The notes beneath the pieces are model-generated. The model saw only the letters and a program-made list of their open reading frames with translations. It did not search any database and had not been told where the DNA came from. Both the position numbers and the translations under genes were made by a program. Source: CAWBRT01 sp963814745 (lineage in GTDB: Bacteria > Acidobacteriota > Terriglobia > Terriglobales > Acidobacteriaceae). Taken from it: 64,000 bases of DNA. Within the stretch, counting starts at the first letter, position 1. Each line of letters opens with the position of its first letter. The stretch spans positions 124,001 to 188,000 of the forward strand of contig CAWFEA010000011.1 in assembly GCA_963814745.1 (NCBI GenBank), in the 5' to 3' direction. Shown here piece after piece: positions 47,001-56,290 of the stretch.

Positions 47001-47696
47001 GTGATCACGTTTCGACCTATCGTGCTGTTGGCGCTGTTCTCGGCTTTGGCCGGCCCGGTCACAACGGCTGCGTCAATCCACCAGTCCGCGCCATCGGCAG
47101 GTTATGGGAGAACAAATGCGGCAGCCAGAGCGCGAGCCTTGCCGCCAATTGCACTGCGCCCGGGGGGAAGGCAAAGAGTGCAGCTTGCGCAGTCGGTGGG
47201 AAGACCGGCGCCGCACAATCCTTCGGGGGCTCCCAACCAAGCACAGGGATACCGGATGCGCGGTCCCGGGCCGCATCGCGGCAACTGGCTTCGCCAGTAC
47301 GGCAACTTGCCTTCTGACCAAATGAGAAGACAGCTCGAACAGGACAAGACCTTTCAGAGTCTACCCCCGGAACGTCAGCAAATGCTGCGGCAACGGCTGG
47401 ATCACTTCAGCAGTTTGCCGCCTGACAAACGGCAGCAGGTTTTAAACCGCATGGAGATGCTCAAGCACATGCCTCCGGAGCAGCAGCAACGGGTGGAGGG
47501 TTTGTTCCAGCAGTTCCGGACGCTCAGGCCCGATCGCCGACAGGCCGTAGTACAGCGGTTGCGGGAACTGCGCAGTCTTCCGCCTGAGCAAAGAAACAGG
47601 GCCTTCGACTCGGGGCAATTCAAAACGGGCTTCAGCCCGCAAGAGCAGCAGCTTATCCGTGGGCTGAACGAGATAAGGGTTCCACCCGCCAGGTGA
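47001..47696 (+). CDS. DUF3106-family secreted protein
   Basis: A 231-residue protein with a GTG start and a signal peptide (FRPIVLLALFSALAGPVTTA). It then carries repeated LPPERQQ-like helices: SLPPERQQMLRQRLDHF, SLPPDKRQQVLNRMEML, HMPPEQQQRVEGLFQQF and SLPPEQRNRAF. The regular Arg/Gln-rich helical repeats suggest an extended periplasmic protein related in style to Spy/CpxP-type chaperones. It ends the sigma/anti-sigma operon and may be its envelope-stress effector. Confidence 0.82.
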   Translation: MITFRPIVLLALFSALAGPVTTAASIHQSAPSAGYGRTNAAARARALPPIALRPGGRQRVQLAQSVGRPAPHNPSGAPNQAQGYRMRGPGPHRGNWLRQYGNLPSDQMRRQLEQDKTFQSLPPERQQMLRQRLDHFSSLPPDKRQQVLNRMEMLKHMPPEQQQRVEGLFQQFRTLRPDRRQAVVQRLRELRSLPPEQRNRAFDSGQFKTGFSPQEQQLIRGLNEIRVPPAR

Positions 47697-47811
47697 CCCG
47701 GGTTCTAAAAGGGATCCCGAGCAGGTACGTCCGGAAGCAACCCTGAGGGGATGACACCCTCGAAGGGACTGAGCGCTGAGCGCGGCCATTCCCTGCCCGC
47801 GCCGGCACAAT

Positions 47812-48180
47812 TCAGCTTTGCTCTTTCAAGGCTGCCTCGACGATAAATACATAGACGTCGTCGAGGTTTTGAATTCCCAGCTCTTTTTCGCCAAAGCCGG
47901 CGCACCGCAATTCGTTGCGCACAACCGTGGCGAACTGAAAATGTCCCCGGGCGGCAATCACCGCCTTGGAGCGATGAACGGGCTCGGCCGCCACTTCGTC
48001 ATCGTGCAGGTGAAAAATCCAGCTGTAATGACCGTGCTCGCTAATGGTTTTGGCGAGGCGCTGACGATCCGATTCGGCTAACCAGGAGCGCAGGTGCTCT
48101 GCCGCCGCCTGCACTTTTGCGGGATCGATTGCGGCGAAGATTTCTTCGCATTCGCGGGGAGTACGATAGTTACCGCTCAT
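47812..48180 (-). CDS. Hypothetical protein
   Basis: A 122-residue soluble protein of unknown family. It reads YRTPRECEEIFAAIDPAKV at the N-terminus and VRNELRCAGFGEKELGI with an acidic end (DDVYVFIVEAALKEQS) at the C-terminus. The composition and the continuous frame look coding. There is no membrane segment. It lies about 140 bp downstream of the PEP-synthase-like gene on the same strand and could be co-transcribed. Confidence 0.6.
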   Translation of the reverse strand: MSGNYRTPRECEEIFAAIDPAKVQAAAEHLRSWLAESDRQRLAKTISEHGHYSWIFHLHDDEVAAEPVHRSKAVIAARGHFQFATVVRNELRCAGFGEKELGIQNLDDVYVFIVEAALKEQS

Positions 48181-48318
48181 TCGCTGAATTCCTTTTCCAA
48201 GAGGCTACCCGCACTGCCGTTATTGCGACAGGCGATCTTCCAAACAGAAGGTCGCGATTGCAGCGAATTTAACACCAAGGCGGGGTGATAATCAATCGCC
48301 AAGAAAGACTAAATTGGG

Positions 48319-50898
48319 TCAATCGCAGCGTTCGGCCGGCGCGGGCTTATCGTCGGCTGCATCGAGCGTAAAGGCGTAGTTGCCGTCTAAAAACTGCTGC
48401 ACGTAACGGCGCATCACCGCATTGCTGGTCATGTACATATCGAGCTGGCTGGTGGAGGCCATAAGACGCCCAATGATATTCAGCCGGGCGGCGGTTTCCT
48501 CGGCGGGCGCCTTCTTGAACCAGGCGTTCACCAGATCGCTGCGGCGGTCCACCAGGAATCCATAGTGCGCCAGGCAAGCCTCGACGAAGCAGGCCCTGAG
48601 GTTGCGACGGTACGGAGTGGCTCCGCCTCCGGCGAAGCGGAAAGAAATGTAGTTGTGGCTGGTGTTCTGCGAAAGGCAGGCATCGACGAGAGTGAAGTGA
48701 TAGGCCAATCGCGTGTTGAGGTTGATATACTCATCGGCCACCAGCAGATAGCTGCGATCTCCCAGCGCCCGCGTGGCCCCGGCGGTGGTCGTGAGCGAAT
48801 TCGCCACAACTGAGGCCAGGTCGCTGAAGCTGGCGGGCATGTCGCGTTGCCAGGAGACGCCGGGATGAGTCAACCCGCTCCACAAGGCCTGAAACGGCCA
48901 GGAGGTAATTTCCGCCGGCCTGACCTCCGGCGACGACGGATCCTCCAGCGCCAAGCCGCCGCCGAGGTCGAGCACATGGATGTTCACCGGCACCTGCGTC
49001 ATCAGTCGTTTCGAGCAGGTCAAATCGCCTTCCAGGGCGCTGTCGTTGACGGCGAACATGGCTTCCACCGCCTTCTCGTGACAGTAGCGCAGCACGTCGT
49101 GGGCTGACTTGCAGCCCGCCGGACGAAAGTCGGAAGCCGCGGTATCGAGCAGATGGAGTACGAGCAAGCGCTGGTTGATGGGATCAGCCTTGATGCCCGA
49201 CTCCTGGTAGCGCTCGTAGATCTGGGTTTCGACCATGCGCGACGACCATAACATCCCGGAATAGATTCTCGGCTGCACTGCGTCCAGGCTGACAGGATCG
49301 CCGTTCTTAACGCGATCGAAGGCGCCGCCCAATTCGAAGATGGAAGGGATTTTCGCTTCCCGCAGCAGGGAAGCGGCGTGACCGGCCACATTTCCCATTT
49401 CGGCCACCACCCCTGAAATGCGGGGGAATACGGTCACAATCTCAGGCGATGCCTTGCGCAAAAACAGGATGGCGCCCTGCGGGGTATTGCTCAAGGTCTT
49501 CAGGTCGTTGACCAGGTACGCGGGACCGGAAACCCTGCCGGGATAAACGGTGCGGCCGCCGGCGAGCAGCGGGTCGGCTTTTATGCGCGCCTTGCTGCTC
49601 TTGGCCTGCGACGCATCCACCAGGGCCAAAGGCCTTGCCTGCACGATCCAGACCTGCCCCTGCTCATCCCGCGCCCACTCGATATCCTGCGGGACGCCGA
49701 AGTGTTTCTCGATGCGCAGAGACCAATCGGCCAGCAATGCCAGCTCGCGCGGGCTGAGGCTGGGAGCGGCAGCCTCCGCGGGCGACACGGGGCGGCGAAG
49801 CACACCCCCGTTGTCGTCCAGCACGGCCTCTTCATTCTTGTTGACGATGCTTTGTTCCAGCACCTGATGGGGCCACTTTCGTCCCACCACAAACAGATCG
49901 GCGGACGTCCGGCCACTGGCGATATCCAGTCCCAGGCCGCGGGTCGCGGTGATCCAAAGGGCATCGAGTTTGCGATCCTTCGGGTCCCTGGTGTAGAGAA
50001 TCCCCGCCGTTTGCGCCCGCACCACCCCGAGGCAGAGCACCGCCATCGGGCTTTCCACCTCGGGCAGTCCGGCGGACAGACGGTAGAACAGCGCGCGCTC
50101 GCTGAAACGCCCGGCAACCACGCGTTTGTAGGCTTCCACAACCTGATCGAGGGGGACGTTGAGATAACTGGTGAACTGGCCGGCAAAGGTCCTCTCGCCG
50201 CCTTCGCCAACCGCGCTGGAGCGGACCGCGACGGCCAAGCCCGCGCGCTGCAAAGCGGCGGCGCGCTCGGTGAGCGCGACTTCAATCGCTCGCGGCACCG
50301 GCATGGCCATCACCAACCCGGTGAGTTCCGAGGAAACCTTGCGCACGGCGTTCAGGTCGTTAAGATCGAGGTTGCGGGTGATGTCGCGGAACTGCTGCCA
50401 CAAAGGTATCCCGCAGAACTGCCGGTAGGCGTGGGCGGTCAGGACAAAGCCGTCAGGCACGGGCAAACGCAGCTTGTTCTTGATCTCGCCCAGAACCGCG
50501 GCTTTGGCGCCCGCTTCGGCGCCCGAGGCCGCACTCACCTCGGACAAGGAGGCGGAAAAATTCGTCGGTCTTAAGTCACCGGCGGCGATGTAGCGCTCGA
50601 CTTCCTGGCGCTGCGCCTCGACGGCGGTGAGGAGCGTCCGCTGGTCGTAGCCGGTCAGCGTTTCCAGGGTTCGAACCACCTCGGCGGTTTTTTCGAAGAC
50701 AGAACCGACACGTTCATCCAACAGCTCGCGCGTGGGCGGAGCGTATTGCAGGTCCTCCTGAATGCTGGCCAGCAACTCCAAACAGTCGTTGTTGAGGCCG
50801 AGCAGTTCACGAAAGCTGAGATAACGCTCGCGAACCCTCTCCTGCGGAGAAACGGTTGATTGCGGCAGCTTTTGCTTCTTCTTCCACCACCACGGCAT
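48319..50898 (-). CDS. PEP-synthase-like protein (PPDK N-terminal and mobile domains)
   Basis: An 859-residue protein. After a helical N-terminus, an ATP-grasp PPDK_N-type domain runs from about residue 125 (GAKAAVLGEIKNKLRLPVPD, AVRSSAVGEGGERTFAGQF, DIEWARDEQGQVWIVQARPL). The swivelling phosphohistidine domain follows, with H507 in NVAGHAASLLREAKIPSI. The C-terminal ~300 residues do not resemble the PEP-binding barrel of PpsA, so this is not a complete PEP synthase. It is more like stand-alone pyruvate-phosphate-dikinase-like or rifampicin-phosphotransferase-type proteins that phosphorylate other substrates. The substrate is unknown. Confidence 0.78.
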   Translation of the reverse strand: MPWWWKKKQKLPQSTVSPQERVRERYLSFRELLGLNNDCLELLASIQEDLQYAPPTRELLDERVGSVFEKTAEVVRTLETLTGYDQRTLLTAVEAQRQEVERYIAAGDLRPTNFSASLSEVSAASGAEAGAKAAVLGEIKNKLRLPVPDGFVLTAHAYRQFCGIPLWQQFRDITRNLDLNDLNAVRKVSSELTGLVMAMPVPRAIEVALTERAAALQRAGLAVAVRSSAVGEGGERTFAGQFTSYLNVPLDQVVEAYKRVVAGRFSERALFYRLSAGLPEVESPMAVLCLGVVRAQTAGILYTRDPKDRKLDALWITATRGLGLDIASGRTSADLFVVGRKWPHQVLEQSIVNKNEEAVLDDNGGVLRRPVSPAEAAAPSLSPRELALLADWSLRIEKHFGVPQDIEWARDEQGQVWIVQARPLALVDASQAKSSKARIKADPLLAGGRTVYPGRVSGPAYLVNDLKTLSNTPQGAILFLRKASPEIVTVFPRISGVVAEMGNVAGHAASLLREAKIPSIFELGGAFDRVKNGDPVSLDAVQPRIYSGMLWSSRMVETQIYERYQESGIKADPINQRLLVLHLLDTAASDFRPAGCKSAHDVLRYCHEKAVEAMFAVNDSALEGDLTCSKRLMTQVPVNIHVLDLGGGLALEDPSSPEVRPAEITSWPFQALWSGLTHPGVSWQRDMPASFSDLASVVANSLTTTAGATRALGDRSYLLVADEYINLNTRLAYHFTLVDACLSQNTSHNYISFRFAGGGATPYRRNLRACFVEACLAHYGFLVDRRSDLVNAWFKKAPAEETAARLNIIGRLMASTSQLDMYMTSNAVMRRYVQQFLDGNYAFTLDAADDKPAPAERCD

Positions 50899-51144
50899 GG
50901 AGCATCACCCCCGCTTTAGCGTCGCATGGTCCAGCGTCGCAATGCCAAACTTGACGGTAAGCAACCTACGGTGATTCTAAATCGGATTCACAGAAGGCAC
51001 GCGCGGGAAAAAAGCCGGGCGTCACGGTCAATCTTTTGAACGGACCCTGGTTCCAGGCAAGAACCAGAGGCCTGAGGCTGACCGCTTAACGCCCGGTGAT
51101 GCCGCCGAAACGGGTTACCTCAGGCGCTAGGGCAATTCCAGAGA

Positions 51145-51310
51145 TGCTATACCCCAAGAGATGAACGTCATTCCGAGCGAGCGACGCCTTGCGTCGCGAG
51201 TCGAGGAATCTTGTGGGTCGCTTTGTTGGGGGGAACAGCGGAAGACACAAGATCCCTCCACTTCGCTTCGCTTCGGTCGGGATGACGCTCTCTGAAACAT
51301 TGGGGTACAC
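51145..51310. repeat. Fold-back repeat element
   Basis: Imperfect inverted ends ACCCCAAGAGATGAACGTCA and the complement of CGGGATGACGCTCTCTGAAA enclose inner pairing segments such as AATCTTGTG/CACAAGAT. No gene is visible anywhere in 50899-51468. Confidence 0.5.
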
Positions 51311-51468
51311 CAACTATGGAAGCGCACTACAACGCCGAGCACGCTTCGGACCTCCAATCGCAGGCCTAAAGGCCTGCGCCGCCCGTACGCCGTGCAAGCA
51401 AAACAACGGTAATGTCAGGCTTTAACCAAGCCCGAAACTGCTCTATATCGCTTCCCGCATTCCGCCTT

Positions 51469-52062
51469 TCATCCCTTCGTTACGTCGGTCACGGTGACAT
51501 TCATCATGCGGAGTGCCTGGCCCTGTTTGAAGTAGTAGCGAACGTCGTCTCCCGCTGTCCAGGTGTCATCGGGAAGCGCGAAGTACTCGTCGGCCAGGGT
51601 GAACTTCACCAGTTTCCGATCGCGCGAAGAATAAATAGTGATGGCCTTGTTCTGCCGATCGACGATGGGAAATTGAATGCCTTTGACGCGGGGATCGTCT
51701 TTGGCTACCTTTGACTCCTCCATCAGCGGCGTATAAGTAACGGTCTTGATAGCGCCGGCGACGGCATCATAAAACACAACCTTCTTCGCGTTGGTATCAA
51801 ACAGCAGTCGTTTACCCGCCGCCGGCGCTGGCCCCATCTCCTCCGGATTGGAAGGAACCTTTACCGCGAAGGGCGGCAGCGCGTCATACTTGGGCTGGTT
51901 CGCCGCAGGCGCCGAGTCGCGAATCACCGTGACCAGCCCTTTTTGCTTATCGAATGCGATGACCCGCCCCTGCTCGACTTTCCCATAATCGGTGCATCCC
52001 AGAGAGAACAGCAGAGGGGCACCTGCCAACAGCAGCGTCAATACCCGTTTGCCAATAGTCAT
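51469..52062 (-). CDS. Lipoprotein of the sulfate-metabolism cluster
   Basis: A protein of about 197 residues with a clear lipobox (LLLAGAPLLFSLGC). The mature part is beta-rich and opens with DYGKVEQGRVIAFDKQKGLV. AGGAG precedes the ATG at 52062, so the longer start at 52086 is rejected. It follows the TSUP permease on the minus strand and overlaps no other gene. A lipoprotein of similar type (DUF4881, as I recall) sits next to a TSUP permease and a small membrane protein in Desulfovibrio, which supports a link with sulfur-oxyanion transport. The role is unknown. Confidence 0.75.
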   Translation of the reverse strand: MTIGKRVLTLLLAGAPLLFSLGCTDYGKVEQGRVIAFDKQKGLVTVIRDSAPAANQPKYDALPPFAVKVPSNPEEMGPAPAAGKRLLFDTNAKKVVFYDAVAGAIKTVTYTPLMEESKVAKDDPRVKGIQFPIVDRQNKAITIYSSRDRKLVKFTLADEYFALPDDTWTAGDDVRYYFKQGQALRMMNVTVTDVTKG

Positions 52063-52075
52063 GGTTTGCTCCTTT

Positions 52076-53152
52076 CTAGCCGGCATGAGCGGTGGTCGTT
52101 TTATTTGACTTCAGTTGTGCGCGTTCATTGCGGACGCCGGTGATGAAATAAAACAGGATATACAAAGAGATCGCCGAGACCACGCCGAAGATCAGAACTG
52201 TCGCCGCCGGGTCAGTATAGGGTCTAATGAAAGGAAATATGCCCGAAAGAAGCTTCATAATGATCGACAGCCCACAACCAACGACGGCAAAACCGAAGAA
52301 GATTCGGATACCGGCACCTTTGACGTACTTGGTGGCAACCGTGCCGATCTGCGCGCCAACCGCCGCTCCGCAAAGCATAATCAGAGCTGCACCCAGCTCG
52401 ACTCGCCCCTTGTAACTGTAGGTAGCCGCGCCATACAAGCCTGAAACTGCCACATTGAACAAGTCCGTACCGACGGCAATATGAGTCGGAACTCCAATCA
52501 GGTAGATCAACGCCGGCATCATGATCAAGCCGCCGCCGATTCCCAGAATGCCCGCCAACAATCCCGTGCAGAAGCTAACCCCAATCGGCAGCCAGGCAGA
52601 GCAGCGAATCCCCGAAATCTTAAAGTTGATCATCGGGGGAATATTGATTTTGTGCAGCTTCTTGTGCCATTCCAGCCCGGTTGCCATGGCATCCAGTTTG
52701 TCGCCGGCTGACAGCGCTTGGCGCTCTTTTCTTCTGCGCTTAGCGGCATCGGCAAAGACCATCCAGGCGATCAGGCTCAACAGCACCACGTACAACCAGC
52801 GGACCACAATATTGATCTGCCCGATGCGTTCCAGCCACATAATGATCCGGGCGCCCGCCTCGAATCCGCACATGGTGCCACATATCATGATTAAGCCGAG
52901 TTTGTAGTCCACATTGCCGAATTTGGAGTGCCGCATGGTGGAGATGAGCGATTTGCCGGCCATGTGAGTTACATCCGTGCCGATTGCAAAGGCCATGGGA
53001 AAACCGAGAATGTTTAGTGCGGGCGTTACCATCCAAGCCCCGCCCATGCCGAAAAAACCTCCGATGATGCCAACGGCGAATCCCAGAAGAACCAGCCCTG
53101 GCCAAAAGATCGGAATGCCGGCGATAGGCATGGTCGCATATAGCCAATCCAT
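52076..53152 (-). CDS. TSUP (TauE/SafE) family permease
   Basis: A 358-residue protein with about eight membrane segments and the duplicated family motif: GFAVGIIGGFFGMGGAWMVT near residue 30 and TGLLAGILGIGGGLIMMPAL in the second half. TSUP proteins export or import sulfite, sulfonates, thiosulfate or sulfate-related anions. The location between sat and the lipoprotein gene, on the same strand as the apr/qmo genes, points to a sulfur-oxyanion substrate. Confidence 0.9.
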   Translation of the reverse strand: MDWLYATMPIAGIPIFWPGLVLLGFAVGIIGGFFGMGGAWMVTPALNILGFPMAFAIGTDVTHMAGKSLISTMRHSKFGNVDYKLGLIMICGTMCGFEAGARIIMWLERIGQINIVVRWLYVVLLSLIAWMVFADAAKRRRKERQALSAGDKLDAMATGLEWHKKLHKINIPPMINFKISGIRCSAWLPIGVSFCTGLLAGILGIGGGLIMMPALIYLIGVPTHIAVGTDLFNVAVSGLYGAATYSYKGRVELGAALIMLCGAAVGAQIGTVATKYVKGAGIRIFFGFAVVGCGLSIIMKLLSGIFPFIRPYTDPAATVLIFGVVSAISLYILFYFITGVRNERAQLKSNKTTTAHAG

Positions 53153-53181
53153 ATTTTTCTCCTTGCCGAAACCGCCACGGA

Positions 53182-53472
53182 TTAATGTTCGGCCAAAGCT
53201 CTCTTTTTCAGGTCTATGCCCAGTCGGGACATCACCACATCCGCCAAACTACCCAGGATTACGCCGGTCACCGGAACGATGACCACCGTGGCGAGGGTGA
53301 ATGCAAGATGGCTTTCGTTGTATACATTTGCCCACCACGATTCAATGCCCGAAAGCTTTCGTGTGTCGGCAACCAGAACCAACGTGGACGCCGCTTCTTT
53401 GGCGAACAGTTGCGCCGGGAAAAACAGTAGTAAGGTTATGAAACCGAACAATCTTGACGAACGCTTAAGCAT
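53182..53472 (-). CDS. Small membrane protein of the sulfate-metabolism cluster
   Basis: A 96-residue protein. A signal or first membrane segment (LFGFITLLLFFPAQLFA) is followed by a second membrane helix (AFTLATVVIVPVTGVILGSL) and a basic tail. It lies 29 bp before the TSUP permease. The set of lipoprotein, TSUP permease and small membrane protein resembles the DVU0148-0150 group of Desulfovibrio as I remember it, so it is probably an accessory of the permease. GGAGG precedes the ATG. Confidence 0.75.
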   Translation of the reverse strand: MLKRSSRLFGFITLLLFFPAQLFAKEAASTLVLVADTRKLSGIESWWANVYNESHLAFTLATVVIVPVTGVILGSLADVVMSRLGIDLKKRALAEH

Positions 53473-53492
53473 GGTTCCTCCTTTCCCGAGAA

Positions 53493-53527
53493 TGAAACAA
53501 GGCCGCCCGCCTGAACGGCAAGCGGCC
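53493..53527 (-). terminator. Intrinsic terminator after sat
   Basis: On the minus strand the stem GGCCGCTTGCC/GGCGGGCGGCC (two wobble pairs) with a 5-base loop is followed by TTGTTTC. It lies 38 bp after the sat stop and separates sat from the small membrane protein gene. Confidence 0.6.
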
Positions 53528-53564
53528 CTGACCGCGGATCGTTTCGCAGATTAAAAAGCTTTGG

Positions 53565-54821
53565 CTACGATCCGGTAGCCTTCGAGTGTAACTTCACTTC
53601 CACCTTGTTTTCCAGCTTGTCGTAATACTCGTTCAGGACGGCAATCACTTCCGGCTTGGAGAACTCCGCCGGAACCGGCTTGCCTTCGCTCATCAGTTTG
53701 CGCAGCAGCGTGCCGGAGAGCAGCAGACGGGCGCCGCCCTGGTACTTGCCGTGATCGTCGATGACGGCCTTGCTGGTGTGCGGGCAGGTCTTCATCGAAG
53801 CCATGGAGCCGCACTCGTAGCAGTAGAACGTCCAATCCAGCGGCAGCGGCTGAATTACCAGCGAGCCGGCGGGAATTTCGTTGAAGATCTTCTGCGCGTC
53901 GAACGGGCCGTAATAGTCGCCAACCCCGGCATGATCGCGACCGACGATGAGGTGCGTGCAGCCGTAGTTCTGTCGGAACAGCGCATGCAGCAGCGCCTCG
54001 CGCGGACCGGCATACCGCATTTCCATGGGATAGCCGCCCTGAATGACGCGGTCCTTGCGGAAATACTTGTTGACCAGCGCATCGATGGCGTTCACGCGGA
54101 CATCGGCCGGGATGTCGCCGGGCTTCAGCTTGCCGAGCAACTGGTGGATGTAGACGCCGTCGCAGACTTCGATGGCGATCCAGGCCAGATAGGCATGCGA
54201 GTTGTGCATGGGATTGCGCAAGCTGCAGCGCGGCCACCGTGTTCCAGCCGCGCTCCGCGAACAGCTTGCGGGCTTCGGCCGGACGCTGGTAAATTCCCTT
54301 GAACGTCTCCGGGAAATACAATTCCGACAGCACCTTGACCGGGCCGGCCAGATTGATCGGGCCCTGCTCCATCACCTTCTGCACGCCCGGGTGCGCCGGA
54401 TCGTTGGTCTTGAAGACCTGCTGGCACTCGTGGTCCTTGTCGATGCTGTACTTTTCGGTGACCTTCATGGTGCCCACCAGTTCGTTGCTCTCGCTGTCGA
54501 TCAGCGCAACTTCTTCGTTGATCGCGATCGAGTTGGCGAGTCCTCGTTGGTCGATAGGGTGATCGGAATGGGCCAGAACAGGCCTTTCTTGCTCGGCATC
54601 TGGTAGTTGTCGCAGACACCCTGCCAGTCGGCCTTGCCCATGAAGCCATCGAGCGGGGTAAAGGCGCCGATGCCCATCATGATCAGGTCGCCGCTTTCGC
54701 GGCTGGTGACCGGGACTTTTTCCATGGTTTGGGCGCGCTTAATTTCCGCGGCTCTGGCATCACCCTCGAGAAGGAGGATCTTTAGTTCCGGGCTTCCATG
54801 CGGTGGAACGAGCTTACTCAT
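53565..54821 (-). CDS. sat: Dissimilatory sulfate adenylyltransferase (ATP sulfurylase), two frameshifts
   Basis: About 418 residues when shifts near 54535 and 54230 are bridged. It starts SKLVPPHGSPELKIL after AGGAG. The adenylyl-transfer motif RNPMHNSHAYLAWIA and the GRDHAGVGDYYG loop are intact, as is the zinc-site segment YCYECGSMASMKTCPH found in sulfate-reducer-type Sat. It makes APS from sulfate and ATP (or runs in reverse in sulfur oxidisers). It lies about 280 bp after qmoC on the same strand; nothing else is seen in that gap except a small hairpin beside the ribosome site. The breaks are probably sequence errors. Confidence 0.88.
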
Positions 54822-55100
54822 AAGTTCTCCTAAGATATGAAGTCCCGTTCCTGTCGGGATTCTTTCAGGCCAACCATGACCCGAAGGAGTCGGTGACAGG
54901 AGCGGCAACACCAACACGATTGTTTTTCCTACGCCACCGCGATTACCGGCAGGCAATCGACGAAGCCGGCAAGACGGCGCGACAGCAGCCAAGCGAACGT
55001 GAAACCTGAATCACACGGCAAACTTTCCGATACCAACCCGGCCGGGGAAGCACCTGCGAAATCCCCTGCCGCGTTCTTGTCCTCCTTCGCAACTCGATCC

Positions 55101-56288
55101 TCAACCCTTGCCGGCCAACGCCGCGGCGGCGACAGTTGCCTCCTCGCCCGAGGACTCCAGCGCGGTTTTTTTCACCGTCGCAACAAAAATCGCGAGCGGC
55201 CGGTACAGCAGGTGCGACCACTTGCCGAACGGAACTTCCACCACCAGCATCGGCACCGCAATTGCCATGTGCACGACGTACGTAACATAGGTCGGCATGG
55301 GCAGATTTGCCAGGCGGAAGATGTTGACGAGAATGCCGGTCAACGCCGTCAGAAAAAGCAGGATGGGAAACAACCAGTCGGAGAGATGGCTGAAGCGGTG
55401 CATCTCAGTCCGCTTGCCGACCCTGTCCAGCAGCATCCAGGCGGTGGTGACAATCAAAACCAGGGCCGAATAGTAGCCGAGAATGCTGGTCCAGTGGAAA
55501 CTCGTGTCCTCGACCTGGAACCACGGCAGGAACACTACCACCAGGGTGAAAATGGTCGCGTAACCGCTGACCAGAAAGAGATGGCGTATCCAGTTTCTGC
55601 CGGCCTTGCCGTCGTTGCAGTTTTTCCACTGCATCTGGGTGACGCCTTGAACGATCAGGGCGCCGATCTGCGCGAAATAGAGGCTAGCCGGGATCTTTTG
55701 ACCGCGCGTCAAAGCGACGAACATGCGGGCGGCATTGGTGAGCAGGAAGAAACTGAGCAAAGCCGCCATGATGGTGTCGCCCAGGTGTACCGTTTCCTTG
55801 GGCGCGAACTTGTCGAGCATGACCGTCGATAAAGGCAGCGGTCCGGATTGGTTCAGCAGGCCGAAGCCGAAGTTTTGCGGCAGGGTAAACAGAGACACGA
55901 CGAACGCCGCCACCAGGACGAGCACTCCTATCTCCCAAAACGCCGAGCGGTACATCAGGCGCGAGAGCCCCGTCCAGTCGTACTGCGTGGTCAGGTATCG
56001 GCGCAACGCCATCATGGTTTCGCCGGGGTTGGCCTGCCGCGGACACGACTGCGAGCAATCGCCGCAATAGAAGCAGAGCCAGGGCGAAGGGTCTTTCAGA
56101 ATCTCATCCTTCATGCCCCACTGCGCCAGCAGCATCTGTTTGCGCGGGAAAGCGCCGTCTTCGGGCGAGAGCGAACAAGTGGCGGCGCAGGTCGCGCACT
56201 GATAACACTTCTTCAGGTCGCCGCCGCCCGCCTCCATGACGTCGCGGATTAACCCGGTATCGGGTTCGAGCAGGATCGGGTTGGCCAT
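55101..56288 (-). CDS. qmoC: QmoC, membrane subunit of the quinone-interacting oxidoreductase
   Basis: An intact 395-residue protein, an HdrC-HdrE fusion as expected for QmoC. The ferredoxin-like part has two [4Fe-4S] sites: C28, C31, C34, C38 and C72, C75, C78, C82. The membrane part has about six helices with cytochrome-b-like histidines (from YRSAFWEIGVLVLVAAFVV onward). It links menaquinone oxidation or reduction in the membrane to QmoAB and AprBA in the cytoplasm. It starts 2 bp after the qmoB stop. Confidence 0.93.
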   Translation of the reverse strand: MANPILLEPDTGLIRDVMEAGGGDLKKCYQCATCAATCSLSPEDGAFPRKQMLLAQWGMKDEILKDPSPWLCFYCGDCSQSCPRQANPGETMMALRRYLTTQYDWTGLSRLMYRSAFWEIGVLVLVAAFVVSLFTLPQNFGFGLLNQSGPLPLSTVMLDKFAPKETVHLGDTIMAALLSFFLLTNAARMFVALTRGQKIPASLYFAQIGALIVQGVTQMQWKNCNDGKAGRNWIRHLFLVSGYATIFTLVVVFLPWFQVEDTSFHWTSILGYYSALVLIVTTAWMLLDRVGKRTEMHRFSHLSDWLFPILLFLTALTGILVNIFRLANLPMPTYVTYVVHMAIAVPMLVVEVPFGKWSHLLYRPLAIFVATVKKTALESSGEEATVAAAALAGKG

Positions 56289-56290
56289 GG

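Noticed and set aside
54822..55100. Riboswitch between qmoC and sat
   Set aside because: Only short hairpins such as TCCCG/CGGGA near the sat ribosome site are visible, and no known riboswitch core motif could be recognised.
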